DNA of 64,000 nt from Bradyrhizobium sp. WBAH42 (lineage in GTDB: Bacteria > Pseudomonadota > Alphaproteobacteria > Rhizobiales > Xanthobacteraceae), in the NCBI RefSeq assembly GCF_024585265.1, contig NZ_CP036533.1:7325001-7389000 (forward strand), given 5' to 3'. This document shows positions 1 to 8,768 of this stretch, one piece after another. Under the pieces are notes generated by a model. The model did no database searches. It worked only from the letters and a program-made list of their open reading frames with translations, and was not told the DNA's origin. The first letter of the stretch is position 1. Each line of letters opens with the position of its first letter. The translations under genes and the position numbers were made by a program.

Positions 1-35
1 GCACCACGACGATCAAGGCGGGGCCGGCCGCATGA
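1..35 (+). CDS. 3' end of an upstream CDS, possibly DUF58 family
   Basis: Codons read in frame from base 3 end ...TIKAGPAA at a TGA (33-35) that overlaps the ATG of the next gene (ATGA), so a co-transcribed and translationally coupled gene precedes it. Eleven codons are too few to identify the protein. The usual gene before this BatA/DUF4159 type in related genomes is a DUF58 protein after a MoxR ATPase; that identity is inferred from context only. Confidence 0.45.
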   Translation, partial: TTTIKAGPAA

Positions 36-2842
36 TGGGATTGCCGCTCGCCTTCACGCAACCGCTGCTCCTGATCGGCCTGATCAGCCTGCCCGTGCTG
101 TGGTGGCTGCTGCGCGTGATGCCGCCGCGGCCGCGCCGCATCGAGTTTCCACCGACGCGGCTGTTGTTCGACATCACGCCGCGGGAAGAGACGCCCTCGC
201 GGACGCCGTGGTGGCTGACCGCGCTCCGCCTGCTCGCCGCCGCGCTGGTGATCTTCGCCGCCGCCGGCCCGATCTGGAATCCGCAAACGGGCCTCGCCGG
301 CAGCAAGGCGCCGCTGATGATCATGTTCGACGACGGCTGGAGCGCCGCATCGCACTGGGACGTCAGGATCAGGACCGCGGACGAGCTGATCGCCAATGCC
401 GACAATGACGGCCGTGGCATCGCGCTGGTGCCGCTCTCGGAGCCGAACCGCGACATCACCCTGATGCCGGCGGGGGCGGCGCGCGTCGCGTTGCGGCAGC
501 TCGCGCCAAAGCCCTATTCGATCGACCGCGTCGAGACGCTGGCCGCGGTCGACCGTTTCCTCAAGGTCACCGGCGACTGCGAGATCGCCTGGCTCTCCGA
601 CGGCGTCGACACCGGCCGCGGCGAGGACTTCGTGGCCGGCCTCGGCAAGACCATCGGCGACCGCAGCCTGACCGTGTTCGAAGGCGGCGCCTCCTCGCCG
701 CTGGCCCTGGTCGCCGCGGAGAACGCCGCGGCGAAGATGACGGTGAAGGTGCTGCGCACCGATGGCGGGATTGCGGTCGGCACGGTGCGCGCGCTGGACC
801 AGAAGGCATCCCCGATCGGCGAAGCGCGCTATTCGTTCGGTCCGCAGGACAAGGAAACCGAAGCGGCGTTCGACCTGCCGGTCGAGCTGCGCAACGACAT
901 CACGCGGCTCGAGATCTCCGGCGAACGCTCGGCCGGCGCGGTGCAGCTGCTCGACAAGCGCTGGCGCCGCCGCGCCATCGGCATCGTCTCGGGCGCGACC
1001 AGCGAGACCGCGCAGCCGCTGCTGGCGCCGACCTTCTATCTCACCCGCGCGCTGGCCCCGTTCGCCGACGTCAGGCTCGCCGACAAGGGCTCGCCGCAGC
1101 AGGGCATCACGCAGTTTCTGGACCAGAAGCTGCCGATGATCATCCTCGCCGATGTCGGCACCATCGCCCCCGAGCTGCGCGAACGCCTCAATGCCTGGGT
1201 CGACCAGGGCGGCGTGCTGGTGCGGTTCGCTGGGCCCCGGCTGGCACAGGCGGAGGACGACCTCGTGCCGGTCAAGCTGCGCAAGGGCGGCCGCACGCTC
1301 GGCGGCAGCCTGACCTGGGAGAAGCCGCAGCATCTCGCCTCTTTCGCGGGCGACGGCCCGTTTGCCGGCGTCGCGGTCCCCAAGGACGTCACCGTGAGCC
1401 GCCAGGTGCTGGCCGAGCCCGACGCCGTGCTCGCCACCAAGAGCTGGGCCTCGCTGGAAGACGGCACGCCGCTCGTCACCGGCGAGCATCGCGGCAAGGG
1501 CCTCGTCAGCCTGTTCCACGTCAGCGCCGACATGCGCTGGTCGGATCTGCCGATGTCGGGCACCTTCGTCGAAATGCTGCGGCGGGTCGTCGACATGTCC
1601 GGCTATACGGCGAAGCCCGGCGCCGGCGTTGCCAGCGAAGCGACCACTGAGACGGTGGCGCCGCTGCACATCCTCGACGGATTTGGCGCGTTCGGTCCGC
1701 CGCCCGCGACTGCCAAGCCGCTGCCTGCGGACTATCGCGACCGCGCCACATCAGATCATCCGCCCGGCTTCTACGGTCCGGCAGAAGGACCGCTCGCCGT
1801 GAACACGCTTGCCAGCGCCGACCGCATCGCCGCACTGAACACCGCGAGCCTGCGCGCCCGGCACGCCACCTACACCAATGCCGAGCCGCGCGACCTGCGC
1901 GGCTGGCTGCTGTCGACGGCGCTCGCGCTGTTCCTGATCGACGCCATCATCGTCGCGGTGCTCGGCGGCGGGATTGCCGCGCTGCTGCGCCGTCGCGCCG
2001 CGCCCGCGACGATCGTGCTCGCCCTGCTCGCGGGATTCGCGGCGCTCTCGCCGGCGCCGGCGCGCGCCGACGGCGTCACGGACGAGTTCGCAATGAAGTC
2101 GGTATCGCAGACCCGCCTCGCCTATGTCGTGACAGGGAATGCCGACGTCGATTCCATCGTCAAGGCCGGGATGAACGGGCTGACGCTGTTCCTGGCCCAG
2201 CGCACTGCGCTCGAGGCCGGCGATCCCGTCGGCGTCGATCCCGCGCGCGACGAGCTCGCCTTCTTCCCGCTGATCTACTGGCCGATCGTGCCGGGCGCGC
2301 CGAAGCCGCCACAGGACGCCATCAACAGGATCGACGCCTACATGAAGCAGGGCGGCACCGTGCTGTTCGACACCCGCGACGCGATCGAGGCACCGCCCGG
2401 CGCGAACGGCGCGGCGCAGACCCCGGCCATGCAGACGCTGCGCGAGATCCTGTCCTCGCTCGATGTGCCCGAGCTCGAGCCGGTGCCGCGCGAGCACGTG
2501 CTGACCAAGACCTTCTACCTGCTGCGCGACTTCCCGGGCCGCTTCACCGCCGGCCAGACCTGGGTCGAGACGTTGCCGCGCGAAGAGGACGATGAGAGCG
2601 CGCAGCGGCCGGCGCGCGGCGGCGACGGCGTCTCGCCGATCATCATCACCTCGAACGACCTGGCCGGCGCCTGGGCGGTGCGGCCCGACGGACAGGCCAT
2701 GCTGCCGGTGACCGGCGGCGACCCCCGCCAGCGCGAATTCGCCTACCGCGCCGGCGCCAACATCGTGATGTACACGCTGACCGGCAACTACAAGGCCGAC
2801 CAGGTGCACGCGCCGGCGCTGATCGAACGGCTGGGGCAATAG
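32..2842 (+). CDS. BatA-like / DUF4159 membrane protein
   Basis: A 936-residue inner-membrane protein. The N-terminus is BatA/aerotolerance-regulator-like, with hydrophobic segments near residues 10-30 and 60-80 separated by a charged loop rich in Pro and Arg. A long soluble middle follows, then two more hydrophobic segments near 627-650 and 657-673, and from about residue 686 a DUF4159 domain (FAMKSVSQTRLAY onward) with a Rossmann-like pattern. The start overlaps the previous stop as ATGA. The next gene follows after 7 bases, so they form one operon. Family members sit beside MoxR ATPases and DUF58/vWA proteins and are thought to act in envelope assembly or chaperoning; the exact role is unknown. 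Confidence 0.88.
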   Translation: MMGLPLAFTQPLLLIGLISLPVLWWLLRVMPPRPRRIEFPPTRLLFDITPREETPSRTPWWLTALRLLAAALVIFAAAGPIWNPQTGLAGSKAPLMIMFDDGWSAASHWDVRIRTADELIANADNDGRGIALVPLSEPNRDITLMPAGAARVALRQLAPKPYSIDRVETLAAVDRFLKVTGDCEIAWLSDGVDTGRGEDFVAGLGKTIGDRSLTVFEGGASSPLALVAAENAAAKMTVKVLRTDGGIAVGTVRALDQKASPIGEARYSFGPQDKETEAAFDLPVELRNDITRLEISGERSAGAVQLLDKRWRRRAIGIVSGATSETAQPLLAPTFYLTRALAPFADVRLADKGSPQQGITQFLDQKLPMIILADVGTIAPELRERLNAWVDQGGVLVRFAGPRLAQAEDDLVPVKLRKGGRTLGGSLTWEKPQHLASFAGDGPFAGVAVPKDVTVSRQVLAEPDAVLATKSWASLEDGTPLVTGEHRGKGLVSLFHVSADMRWSDLPMSGTFVEMLRRVVDMSGYTAKPGAGVASEATTETVAPLHILDGFGAFGPPPATAKPLPADYRDRATSDHPPGFYGPAEGPLAVNTLASADRIAALNTASLRARHATYTNAEPRDLRGWLLSTALALFLIDAIIVAVLGGGIAALLRRRAAPATIVLALLAGFAALSPAPARADGVTDEFAMKSVSQTRLAYVVTGNADVDSIVKAGMNGLTLFLAQRTALEAGDPVGVDPARDELAFFPLIYWPIVPGAPKPPQDAINRIDAYMKQGGTVLFDTRDAIEAPPGANGAAQTPAMQTLREILSSLDVPELEPVPREHVLTKTFYLLRDFPGRFTAGQTWVETLPREEDDESAQRPARGGDGVSPIIITSNDLAGAWAVRPDGQAMLPVTGGDPRQREFAYRAGANIVMYTLTGNYKADQVHAPALIERLGQ

Positions 2843-2849
2843 GATCGAC

Positions 2850-4913
2850 ATGAATTACGGCATCGCGTTCACACCGCTTGTTCCCTCGATCGTGCTGTGG
2901 CTCGCGCTCGCAGCGATCGTCGTCATTGCGCTTGTGCTGCTGCTGGCGCGAGCGCGCGGCGCTGCGGTGCGCGTGGCCGCGCTGGCGCTGTTCCTGCTGG
3001 CGCTCGCCAATCCCTCCTTCACGCGCGAGGACCGTGATCCGCTCACCTCGGTCGCCGCCATCGTCGTCGACAAGAGCCCGAGCCAGAACTTCGGCAACCG
3101 CACTCGCGAAGCTGCGCAAGCGCAGGAGGCGCTGGTCGACAGCCTGAAGAAGATCAAGGGCCTCGAGGTCCGCGTCGTCGACGCCGGACAGGCCGACGGC
3201 GAGACCGACGGCACGAAACTGTTCGGGGCACTGGCCTCGGCCTTGGCGGACGTCCCGGTCGACCGCGTCGCCGGCGCGTTCCTGATCACCGACGGCCGCG
3301 TCCACGATATTCCGGCGAACACAGCCGCGCTCGGCTTCCAGGCGCCGGTGCACGCGCTGGTCACCGGCCAGAAGGACGAGCGCGACCGCCGCATCGCGAT
3401 CACCGCCGCACCGCGCTTCGGCATCGTCGGGCAGACCCAGACCATCTCCTACCGCCTCGACGACCAGGGCGTTTCCGGCGAGCGTGCCAGGGTCACGGTC
3501 CGCCGCGACGGCGAGGTCATCAACGAGCGCACGCTGTCGAGCGGCCAGGCCGCGAGCGTCGACGTCGACATCAAGCATGCCGGGCCGAACATCGTCGAGA
3601 TCGAGGCTTCGCCGCTCGAGCGCGAATTGACGCCGGTGAACAACCGCGCCGTGGTGGCCATCGACGGCGTGCGCGACAAGCTGCGCGTGCTGCTGGTCTC
3701 GGGCGAGCCGCATTCGGGCGAGCGCACCTGGCGCAATCTGCTCAAGTCCGACGCCAGCGTCGACCTCGTCCATTTCACCATTCTGCGCCCGCCGGAGAAG
3801 CAGGACGGCACGCCGATCAACGAATTGTCGCTGATCGCATTTCCGACCCGCGAGCTGTTCCAGCAGAAGATCAACGAATTCCAGCTGATCATCTTCGACC
3901 GCTATGCCCGCCAGGGCGTGCTGCCGATCCCTTATTTCGAGAACATGGCGCGTTACGTGCGCGCAGGCGGCGCTGTGCTGGTCTCGGCCGGACCCGACTA
4001 TGCCTCGAACAGCAGCATCTGGCGCACGCCGCTCGATTCGGTGCTGCCGGCTGAACCCGTCGGCGTCACCGAGAAGCCGTTCTATGCGCATCTGTCCGAC
4101 ATCGGCAAACGTCATCCCGTCACGCGCGGGCTGGAAGGCTCCGCCAGCGAGCCGCCGCGCTGGAGCCGGTTCTTCCGCACCGTCGACACCCGCAACGCGG
4201 TCAACCCGCCCGTCATGACCGGCGTCGACGGCAAGCCGCTGCTGTTCCTGTCGCGCTTCGGCGAGGGCCGCGTCGCGCTTCTGCTGTCCGACCACATCTG
4301 GCTGTGGGCGCGCGGCTATGAGGGCGGCGGCCCGCATCTCGACCTGCTCCGGCGGATGTCGCACTGGCTGATGAAGCAGCCTGATCTCGACGAAGAAGCT
4401 CTGCGCCTCCAGGTGCAGGGCAAGGACCTCGTCGTGGTGCGTCAGACCATGGCGGACAGCGTCCAGCCTGTCAGCGTGACCTCGCCATCGGGCGTGTCGC
4501 AGGATCTGACGCTCTCCCCCGGCGATCCCGGCGAGTGGCGCGCCAGCCTGCCGGCCAACGAGCTCGGCCTGTGGCAGGCCACCGACGGCACGCTGAAGGC
4601 GCTGATCAATGTCGGCCCGACCAATCCGAAGGAGTTTTCGGAAGTCACCTCCACGGTCGATACGTTGATGCCGCTGACACAGGCGACGGGCGGCGATGCC
4701 GTGCGTGTGGCCGCTGGCTCGAGCGTCGAGCTGCCGCGCATCCTGCCGGTTCGCTCGGTCGGCATGTTCCACGGCGACGGCTGGATGGGCGTGCGGATGC
4801 GCGATGCCAGCGTGGTCAAGGGCGTCGGCGTGCTGCCGATCTTCTCCGGCCTGATCGGCCTGCTGCTGCTGCTCGGCGCGTTTGCGGCGACGTGGGTCCG
4901 CGAGGGGCGCTAG
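2850..4913 (+). CDS. Membrane protein with vWA/glutamine-amidotransferase-like domain
   Basis: A 687-residue protein with two N-terminal hydrophobic helices (about 10-30 and 37-52) and one at the C-terminus (about 660-682), so the bulk is probably one periplasmic domain. A stretch around residues 70-150 (AAIVVDKSPSQNF) resembles a vWA start. Residues about 290-510 look like the class I glutamine-amidotransferase-like fold used in BatA-linked proteins, without an obvious catalytic triad. It follows the DUF4159 gene by 7 bases and ends the operon. It is probably a structural partner of the MoxR/DUF58/DUF4159 system; no enzymatic activity can be claimed. Confidence 0.8.
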   Translation: MNYGIAFTPLVPSIVLWLALAAIVVIALVLLLARARGAAVRVAALALFLLALANPSFTREDRDPLTSVAAIVVDKSPSQNFGNRTREAAQAQEALVDSLKKIKGLEVRVVDAGQADGETDGTKLFGALASALADVPVDRVAGAFLITDGRVHDIPANTAALGFQAPVHALVTGQKDERDRRIAITAAPRFGIVGQTQTISYRLDDQGVSGERARVTVRRDGEVINERTLSSGQAASVDVDIKHAGPNIVEIEASPLERELTPVNNRAVVAIDGVRDKLRVLLVSGEPHSGERTWRNLLKSDASVDLVHFTILRPPEKQDGTPINELSLIAFPTRELFQQKINEFQLIIFDRYARQGVLPIPYFENMARYVRAGGAVLVSAGPDYASNSSIWRTPLDSVLPAEPVGVTEKPFYAHLSDIGKRHPVTRGLEGSASEPPRWSRFFRTVDTRNAVNPPVMTGVDGKPLLFLSRFGEGRVALLLSDHIWLWARGYEGGGPHLDLLRRMSHWLMKQPDLDEEALRLQVQGKDLVVVRQTMADSVQPVSVTSPSGVSQDLTLSPGDPGEWRASLPANELGLWQATDGTLKALINVGPTNPKEFSEVTSTVDTLMPLTQATGGDAVRVAAGSSVELPRILPVRSVGMFHGDGWMGVRMRDASVVKGVGVLPIFSGLIGLLLLLGAFAATWVREGR

Positions 4914-4989
4914 TTGCCCGAACGACACATCGGCTGGGCGGCCTGCATGCGCCGATCCCGCCTGCCGTTGACATCCGCTGACCGATCGG

Positions 4990-5012
4990 GCGATGTTATA
5001 CTATAACATCGC
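4990..5012. promoter_or_regulatory. Candidate Zur box (23-bp perfect palindrome)
   Basis: Two perfect 11-base arms (left arm GCGATGTTATA) flank a single central C at 5001. The core matches the ATGTTATA-n-TATAACAT pattern known for alphaproteobacterial Zur operators. It lies 44 bases upstream of the DUF2946 start and ahead of a ZnuD-like TonB receptor, so zinc-dependent repression of both genes is the expected behaviour. The palindrome is seen directly; binding by Zur is inferred. Confidence 0.82.
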
Positions 5013-5056
5013 GGCGTCCTGGGATTGACGCCCCGGTGTGGGGGTGGCGTTTTCAG

Positions 5057-5461
5057 ATGAAGTGGTTCCGGTCGAATAGCAGGCACGGCGCCCGGCTCGC
5101 GTTGTTCGCGATGCTGGTGCAGCTCGCGCTGACTTTCGGCCACAGCCATTGGTTCGCGCAGGCCGCGCCCCTCGCTCAATCCTCGGCCCAGCAGACCGAC
5201 GGCAGCAAGGGCGATGCTGCGATCGACCGCGCCGCGGTGCAGAAGCAATCGCCTGCCGGCCCCGACCGCGAGCATTCGGGCGACGACAATTGCGCCATCT
5301 GCGCCATCATTGCGATGGCGGGCACGATCGTGTCGGCGACGCCGCCCGTGCTGTTGCTGCCGCAGGCGATCGAGCTGCTCCAGCGCACCCTCGACGCCGA
5401 GTTCGCTCATCTGAAATCTGCCGGCACGGCATTCCAGCCGCGCGGCCCTCCTGCGTCCTGA
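5057..5461 (+). CDS. DUF2946 family exported protein
   Basis: A 134-residue protein with an N-terminal hydrophobic segment (residues about 12-32, ending ...WFAQAAP) and a polar middle. A CxxC motif in NCAICAIIAMAG near residue 78 is followed by a hydrophobic stretch, as is typical of DUF2946. The ATG at 5057 is preferred over an in-frame GTG at 5036, because MKWFRS gives a normal basic signal-peptide start. It lies directly behind the Zur-type palindrome and 145 bases before the ZnuD-like receptor. DUF2946 proteins often neighbour metal-uptake or copper genes; a role in zinc handling is inferred from context. Confidence 0.78.
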   Translation: MKWFRSNSRHGARLALFAMLVQLALTFGHSHWFAQAAPLAQSSAQQTDGSKGDAAIDRAAVQKQSPAGPDREHSGDDNCAICAIIAMAGTIVSATPPVLLLPQAIELLQRTLDAEFAHLKSAGTAFQPRGPPAS

Positions 5462-5606
5462 TCTCCAACGCTTGATCACGCCCAGCCTCGCCGTGCATCG
5501 GCAAGTGCCTGGGAGAAGTTGAAGTCGAATTCCGTCGCGCCGCGACGGCAGGCCGCCTCCGATCAGCAGAGCATCATCCGGACGGCGTCTGAGTGGAATC
5601 AGGACC

Positions 5607-7988
5607 ATGTCATTTCAATTGCGACGCGCGCAGCGCCTTGGCGGAGCAAGCCTGCTCCTGCTCGGCGCCGCCGCTACATCCGCGTTCGCCCAAGACTCGT
5701 CACAACAGCCGGCACAAGACAAATCGTCGACCGAGCTTCCCGCCGTCACCGTGACGGCGCCGAGCCCGATCGTGCGTCGAGCGGTGGTGCCGTCCCGCAA
5801 CGCAGGCCGCGGCACGCGGACCGCGCGGGTGCGCAGCCGCGAGCAGACGGCGGAAGCGGCGCCGGCAGCGCCCGTGCCCGCCGCGCCCCAGCAGGGCGTG
5901 CTGCCGATCGTGACAAACCAGTTCGCCACCGTCACCGTGGTGCCGAACGAGGAGATCCGCCGCGAGGGCGGCGGTCAGCTCGGCGATCTCCTGTTCTCCA
6001 AGCCCGGCATCACCGGATCGAGCTTCGCGCCCGGCGCCTCCAGCCGGCCGATCATCAGGGGTCTCGACGTCAACCGCGTCGGCATCGTCGAGAACGGCAC
6101 CAATGGCGGCGGCGCCTCCGACCTCGGCGAGGATCATTTCGTCCCGATCGATCCGCTCGCGACCAACCAGGTCGAGGTGGTTCGCGGGCCGGCGGCGCTG
6201 CGCTACGGCTCGACCTCGATCGGCGGCGTGGTCAGCGCCACCAACAACCGGATTCCGGACGCGCTGCCCTCCTGCGCGCCGTCGTTCCAGGCCTTCGGCC
6301 TGCCGACCAAGGCCCCGCTCGCGAACGCTGCGACGTCGCCCTGCGTCACCGCGGAGACGCGCACCGCGTTCTCTTCGGTCGACCGCGGCATCGAGAGCGG
6401 CGTGCTGCTCGACGCCGGCGGCGGCAATTTTGCCTTCCATGCCGACGCCTATGGACGCGCCACCTCGGACTATTACATCCCGAGCTATCCCTATCTGACC
6501 GACCAGTCGCGCCCCGTGAACGGCCGCCAGCCGAACTCGGCGACGCGCTCGGACGGCGCATCGATCGGCGGCTCGTACTTCTTCCAGGGCGGCTATATCG
6601 GCGCATCGATCACGCAGAACGATTCGCTCTACCACATCCCCGGCATCGACGGCGCCGACCACAAGACGCGGATCGACGGTCACCAGACCAAGATCAACGT
6701 CAAGGGCGAGTACCGCCCCGACGCGGCCGCGATCGATACGATCCGGTTCTGGGCCGGCGCGACCGACTACCGGCACAACGAGATTGGCCTTGCCGATTCC
6801 GCCGACCTCAACAGCGACGGCATCCGGCAAACCTTCACCAACAAGGAGCAGGAGATCCGCACCGAGGTGCAGCTGATGCCGTTCAACGCGCGCTTCGCCG
6901 AAGTGACGACGGCGCTGGGCTTCCAGGTCGGGCACCAGGAATTGAGCGCGCCGAGCCCCGACAATCCCGGCACGCTGTTCAACGGGCTGTGGGATCCCAA
7001 CACCAACACGCGCGTCGCGGCTTACGCCTTCAACGAGTTCAAGTTCTCGGAAGCGACGCGGGCGCAGATCGCCGGCCGGATCGAGCATGTCGAGCTGCAC
7101 GGCACGACGCCGAACTTCCCGGCGGATTACCTGCCCGACGGCACGCCGCAGGCGGCGATCGCGCGCAACCCGTCCTTCACGCCGAAGAGCGGCAGCATCG
7201 GCCTGCTGCAGGATTTGCCGGGCGGAATGGTCGGCAGCATCACCGCGCAATATGTCGAGCGCGCGCCGAAGGCAGCCGAGCTGTTCTCCCGCGGTGGCCA
7301 TGATGCGACCGCGACTTTCGACATCGGCAATCCGAACCTCACGATCGAGACCGCGAAATCGATCGAGCTCGGCGTCCGCAGGGCGACGGGGCCGTTCCGG
7401 TTCGAGGCGACGGTCTACTACACGCATTTCGACAATTTCATCTATCGCCGCCTCACCGGCGTGAGCTGCGACGACGATTTTGCGTCCTGCGGCACGCCGG
7501 GGGCCGAGCTGAACCAGGCGGTCTACTCGCAACGCAATGCGAACTTCCGCGGCGGCGAATTCCAGTCGCAGCTGGATATCGGCGCGTTCCAGGGCGGCAT
7601 CTGGGGCATCGAGAACCAGCTCGACGTGGTCCGCGCCACCTTCTCCGACGGCACCAACGTGCCGCGGATTCCGCCGGTGCGCATGGGCGGCGGCGTGTTC
7701 TGGCGCGACGACAATTGGCTGATGCGCGTCAACCTGTTGCACGCCTTCGCGCAGAACAACGTCGCCGTGATCGCGGAGACGCCGACGTCGGGCTACAATC
7801 TGCTGAAGGCCGAGGTCAGCTACAAGACCAAGCTCGACCGCAACTGGTTCGGTGCGCGCGAGATGATGGCCGGCATCGTCGGCAACAATCTCCTCAACGA
7901 GAACATTCGCAACCATGTGTCCTACACCAAGGACGAGGTCTTGATGCCCGGCATCGGCGTGCGGGCGTTCGCGAATTTCAAGTTCTAG
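5607..7988 (+). CDS. TonB-dependent outer-membrane receptor, ZnuD-like
   Basis: A 793-residue receptor predicted to import zinc, or a zinc or haem chelate, across the outer membrane. It has a signal peptide (cleavage after about residue 28, TSAFAQ), a TonB-box-like LPAVTVTAP near residue 50, and an Ala/Pro/Arg-rich linker. A plug domain spans about 108-215 (IIRGLDVNRVGIVENG, then EVVRGPAALRYGS), followed by a beta-barrel ending ANFKF with a terminal aromatic. ZnuD-family landmarks include GGYIGASITQNDSLYHIPG and RAPKAAELFSRGGHDATATF. Unlike meningococcal ZnuD it lacks a His-rich loop. Its likely control is the Zur-type palindrome at 4990 through the DUF2946 gene. Specificity for zinc is inferred, not shown. 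Confidence 0.87.
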   Translation: MSFQLRRAQRLGGASLLLLGAAATSAFAQDSSQQPAQDKSSTELPAVTVTAPSPIVRRAVVPSRNAGRGTRTARVRSREQTAEAAPAAPVPAAPQQGVLPIVTNQFATVTVVPNEEIRREGGGQLGDLLFSKPGITGSSFAPGASSRPIIRGLDVNRVGIVENGTNGGGASDLGEDHFVPIDPLATNQVEVVRGPAALRYGSTSIGGVVSATNNRIPDALPSCAPSFQAFGLPTKAPLANAATSPCVTAETRTAFSSVDRGIESGVLLDAGGGNFAFHADAYGRATSDYYIPSYPYLTDQSRPVNGRQPNSATRSDGASIGGSYFFQGGYIGASITQNDSLYHIPGIDGADHKTRIDGHQTKINVKGEYRPDAAAIDTIRFWAGATDYRHNEIGLADSADLNSDGIRQTFTNKEQEIRTEVQLMPFNARFAEVTTALGFQVGHQELSAPSPDNPGTLFNGLWDPNTNTRVAAYAFNEFKFSEATRAQIAGRIEHVELHGTTPNFPADYLPDGTPQAAIARNPSFTPKSGSIGLLQDLPGGMVGSITAQYVERAPKAAELFSRGGHDATATFDIGNPNLTIETAKSIELGVRRATGPFRFEATVYYTHFDNFIYRRLTGVSCDDDFASCGTPGAELNQAVYSQRNANFRGGEFQSQLDIGAFQGGIWGIENQLDVVRATFSDGTNVPRIPPVRMGGGVFWRDDNWLMRVNLLHAFAQNNVAVIAETPTSGYNLLKAEVSYKTKLDRNWFGAREMMAGIVGNNLLNENIRNHVSYTKDEVLMPGIGVRAFANFKF

Positions 7989-8002
7989 GTGACGACAAAC
8001 AC

Positions 8003-8075
8003 CGTCATTGCGAGGAGCCCTTGCGACGAAGCAATCCAGACTGCCACCGCAGAAAGATTCTGGATTGCTTCGCTG
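8003..8075. repeat. Intergenic hairpin repeat, family C, copy 1
   Basis: Perfect 14-base arms (CGAAGCAATCCAGA at 8027-8040 and its complement at 8059-8072) lie within a unit that begins GTCATTGCGAG. The unit recurs at 57694 and 61684. It sits between the convergent receptor and acetyltransferase genes. Confidence 0.85.
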
Positions 8076-8155
8076 AGCCTGTGTAATCCGGGGTCTCGCG
8101 TCGCGGGGAGACCTTCCCGGATTGCGCTGCGCTTTATCCGGGCTGCGCGCCACTC

Positions 8156-8671
8156 CTACTTCCGCGCCTTGCTCCAGTCGGGGCCGACCGCGCCCGACAC
8201 GCCCTCGAAGGCGCCGTCGACGAGCTCGAACACCAGGATGCGGGCGGCATCGACGGGACCTGGCATGGTGACGCGGCCCTTCGGCACCGGCTTGAAACCG
8301 ACGCGGCTGTAATAGGCCTCGTCGCCGACCAGCAGCACCAGGCGGTGACCTTTCGCCTTGGCGTCCTTCACCGCGCGCTCCATCAACTGACGGCCGATGC
8401 CGCGCTCGCGGAACGGCGGCTCGACGGTGAGCGGCCCGAGCAGCAGCGCCGGCGTGTCGCCGATCAGGATCGGCAATTGCCTGACGGAGCCGACCAGGAG
8501 CGTGCCGATGCGGGCGGTAAAGGACAGATCGAGCAGATGGTCGACGTGCTCGCGGATCCGGTAGGCGCTCAGCACGAAGCGGCCGGGGCCGAAGGTCCGT
8601 TCGTGCAGCCGCTCGATGGCCTGGGCGTCGCCGGCGGCTTCGGGAAGGATGGTCAGTGAGAGATCGTTCAT
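8156..8671 (-). CDS. GNAT family N-acetyltransferase
   Basis: A 171-residue acetyltransferase that would transfer acetyl from acetyl-CoA to an unknown amine. The acetyl-CoA-binding motif A is clear near residues 88-98 (PPFRERGIGRQLM, the R/QxxGxG/A loop). It follows a strand ending LLLGPLTV and precedes LVLLVGDEAYYSRVGFKPV, the usual C-terminal motif B region. The pattern is closest to YhbS-like GNATs. It is convergent with the TonB receptor and upstream of nothing obviously related. The substrate cannot be predicted. Confidence 0.88.
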   Translation of the reverse strand: MNDLSLTILPEAAGDAQAIERLHERTFGPGRFVLSAYRIREHVDHLLDLSFTARIGTLLVGSVRQLPILIGDTPALLLGPLTVEPPFRERGIGRQLMERAVKDAKAKGHRLVLLVGDEAYYSRVGFKPVPKGRVTMPGPVDAARILVFELVDGAFEGVSGAVGPDWSKARK

Positions 8672-8768
8672 GTCAATTCGCGGAGTAGCACTTGCGCCTG
8701 CGGAGGTCCATGGGCGCCATCGGTGCCGGGCCTCGCCTCTCTCCAGCGGAGCGAGCTGCGGGCCCGGC

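Noticed and set aside
2646..4928. Long open frames antisense to the 687-residue membrane-protein gene, and similar ones such as 31149-34016 (+).
   Set aside because: High GC leaves few stops on the opposite strand; their codon pattern and low-complexity translations (His/Arg/Gln-rich) mark them as shadows.
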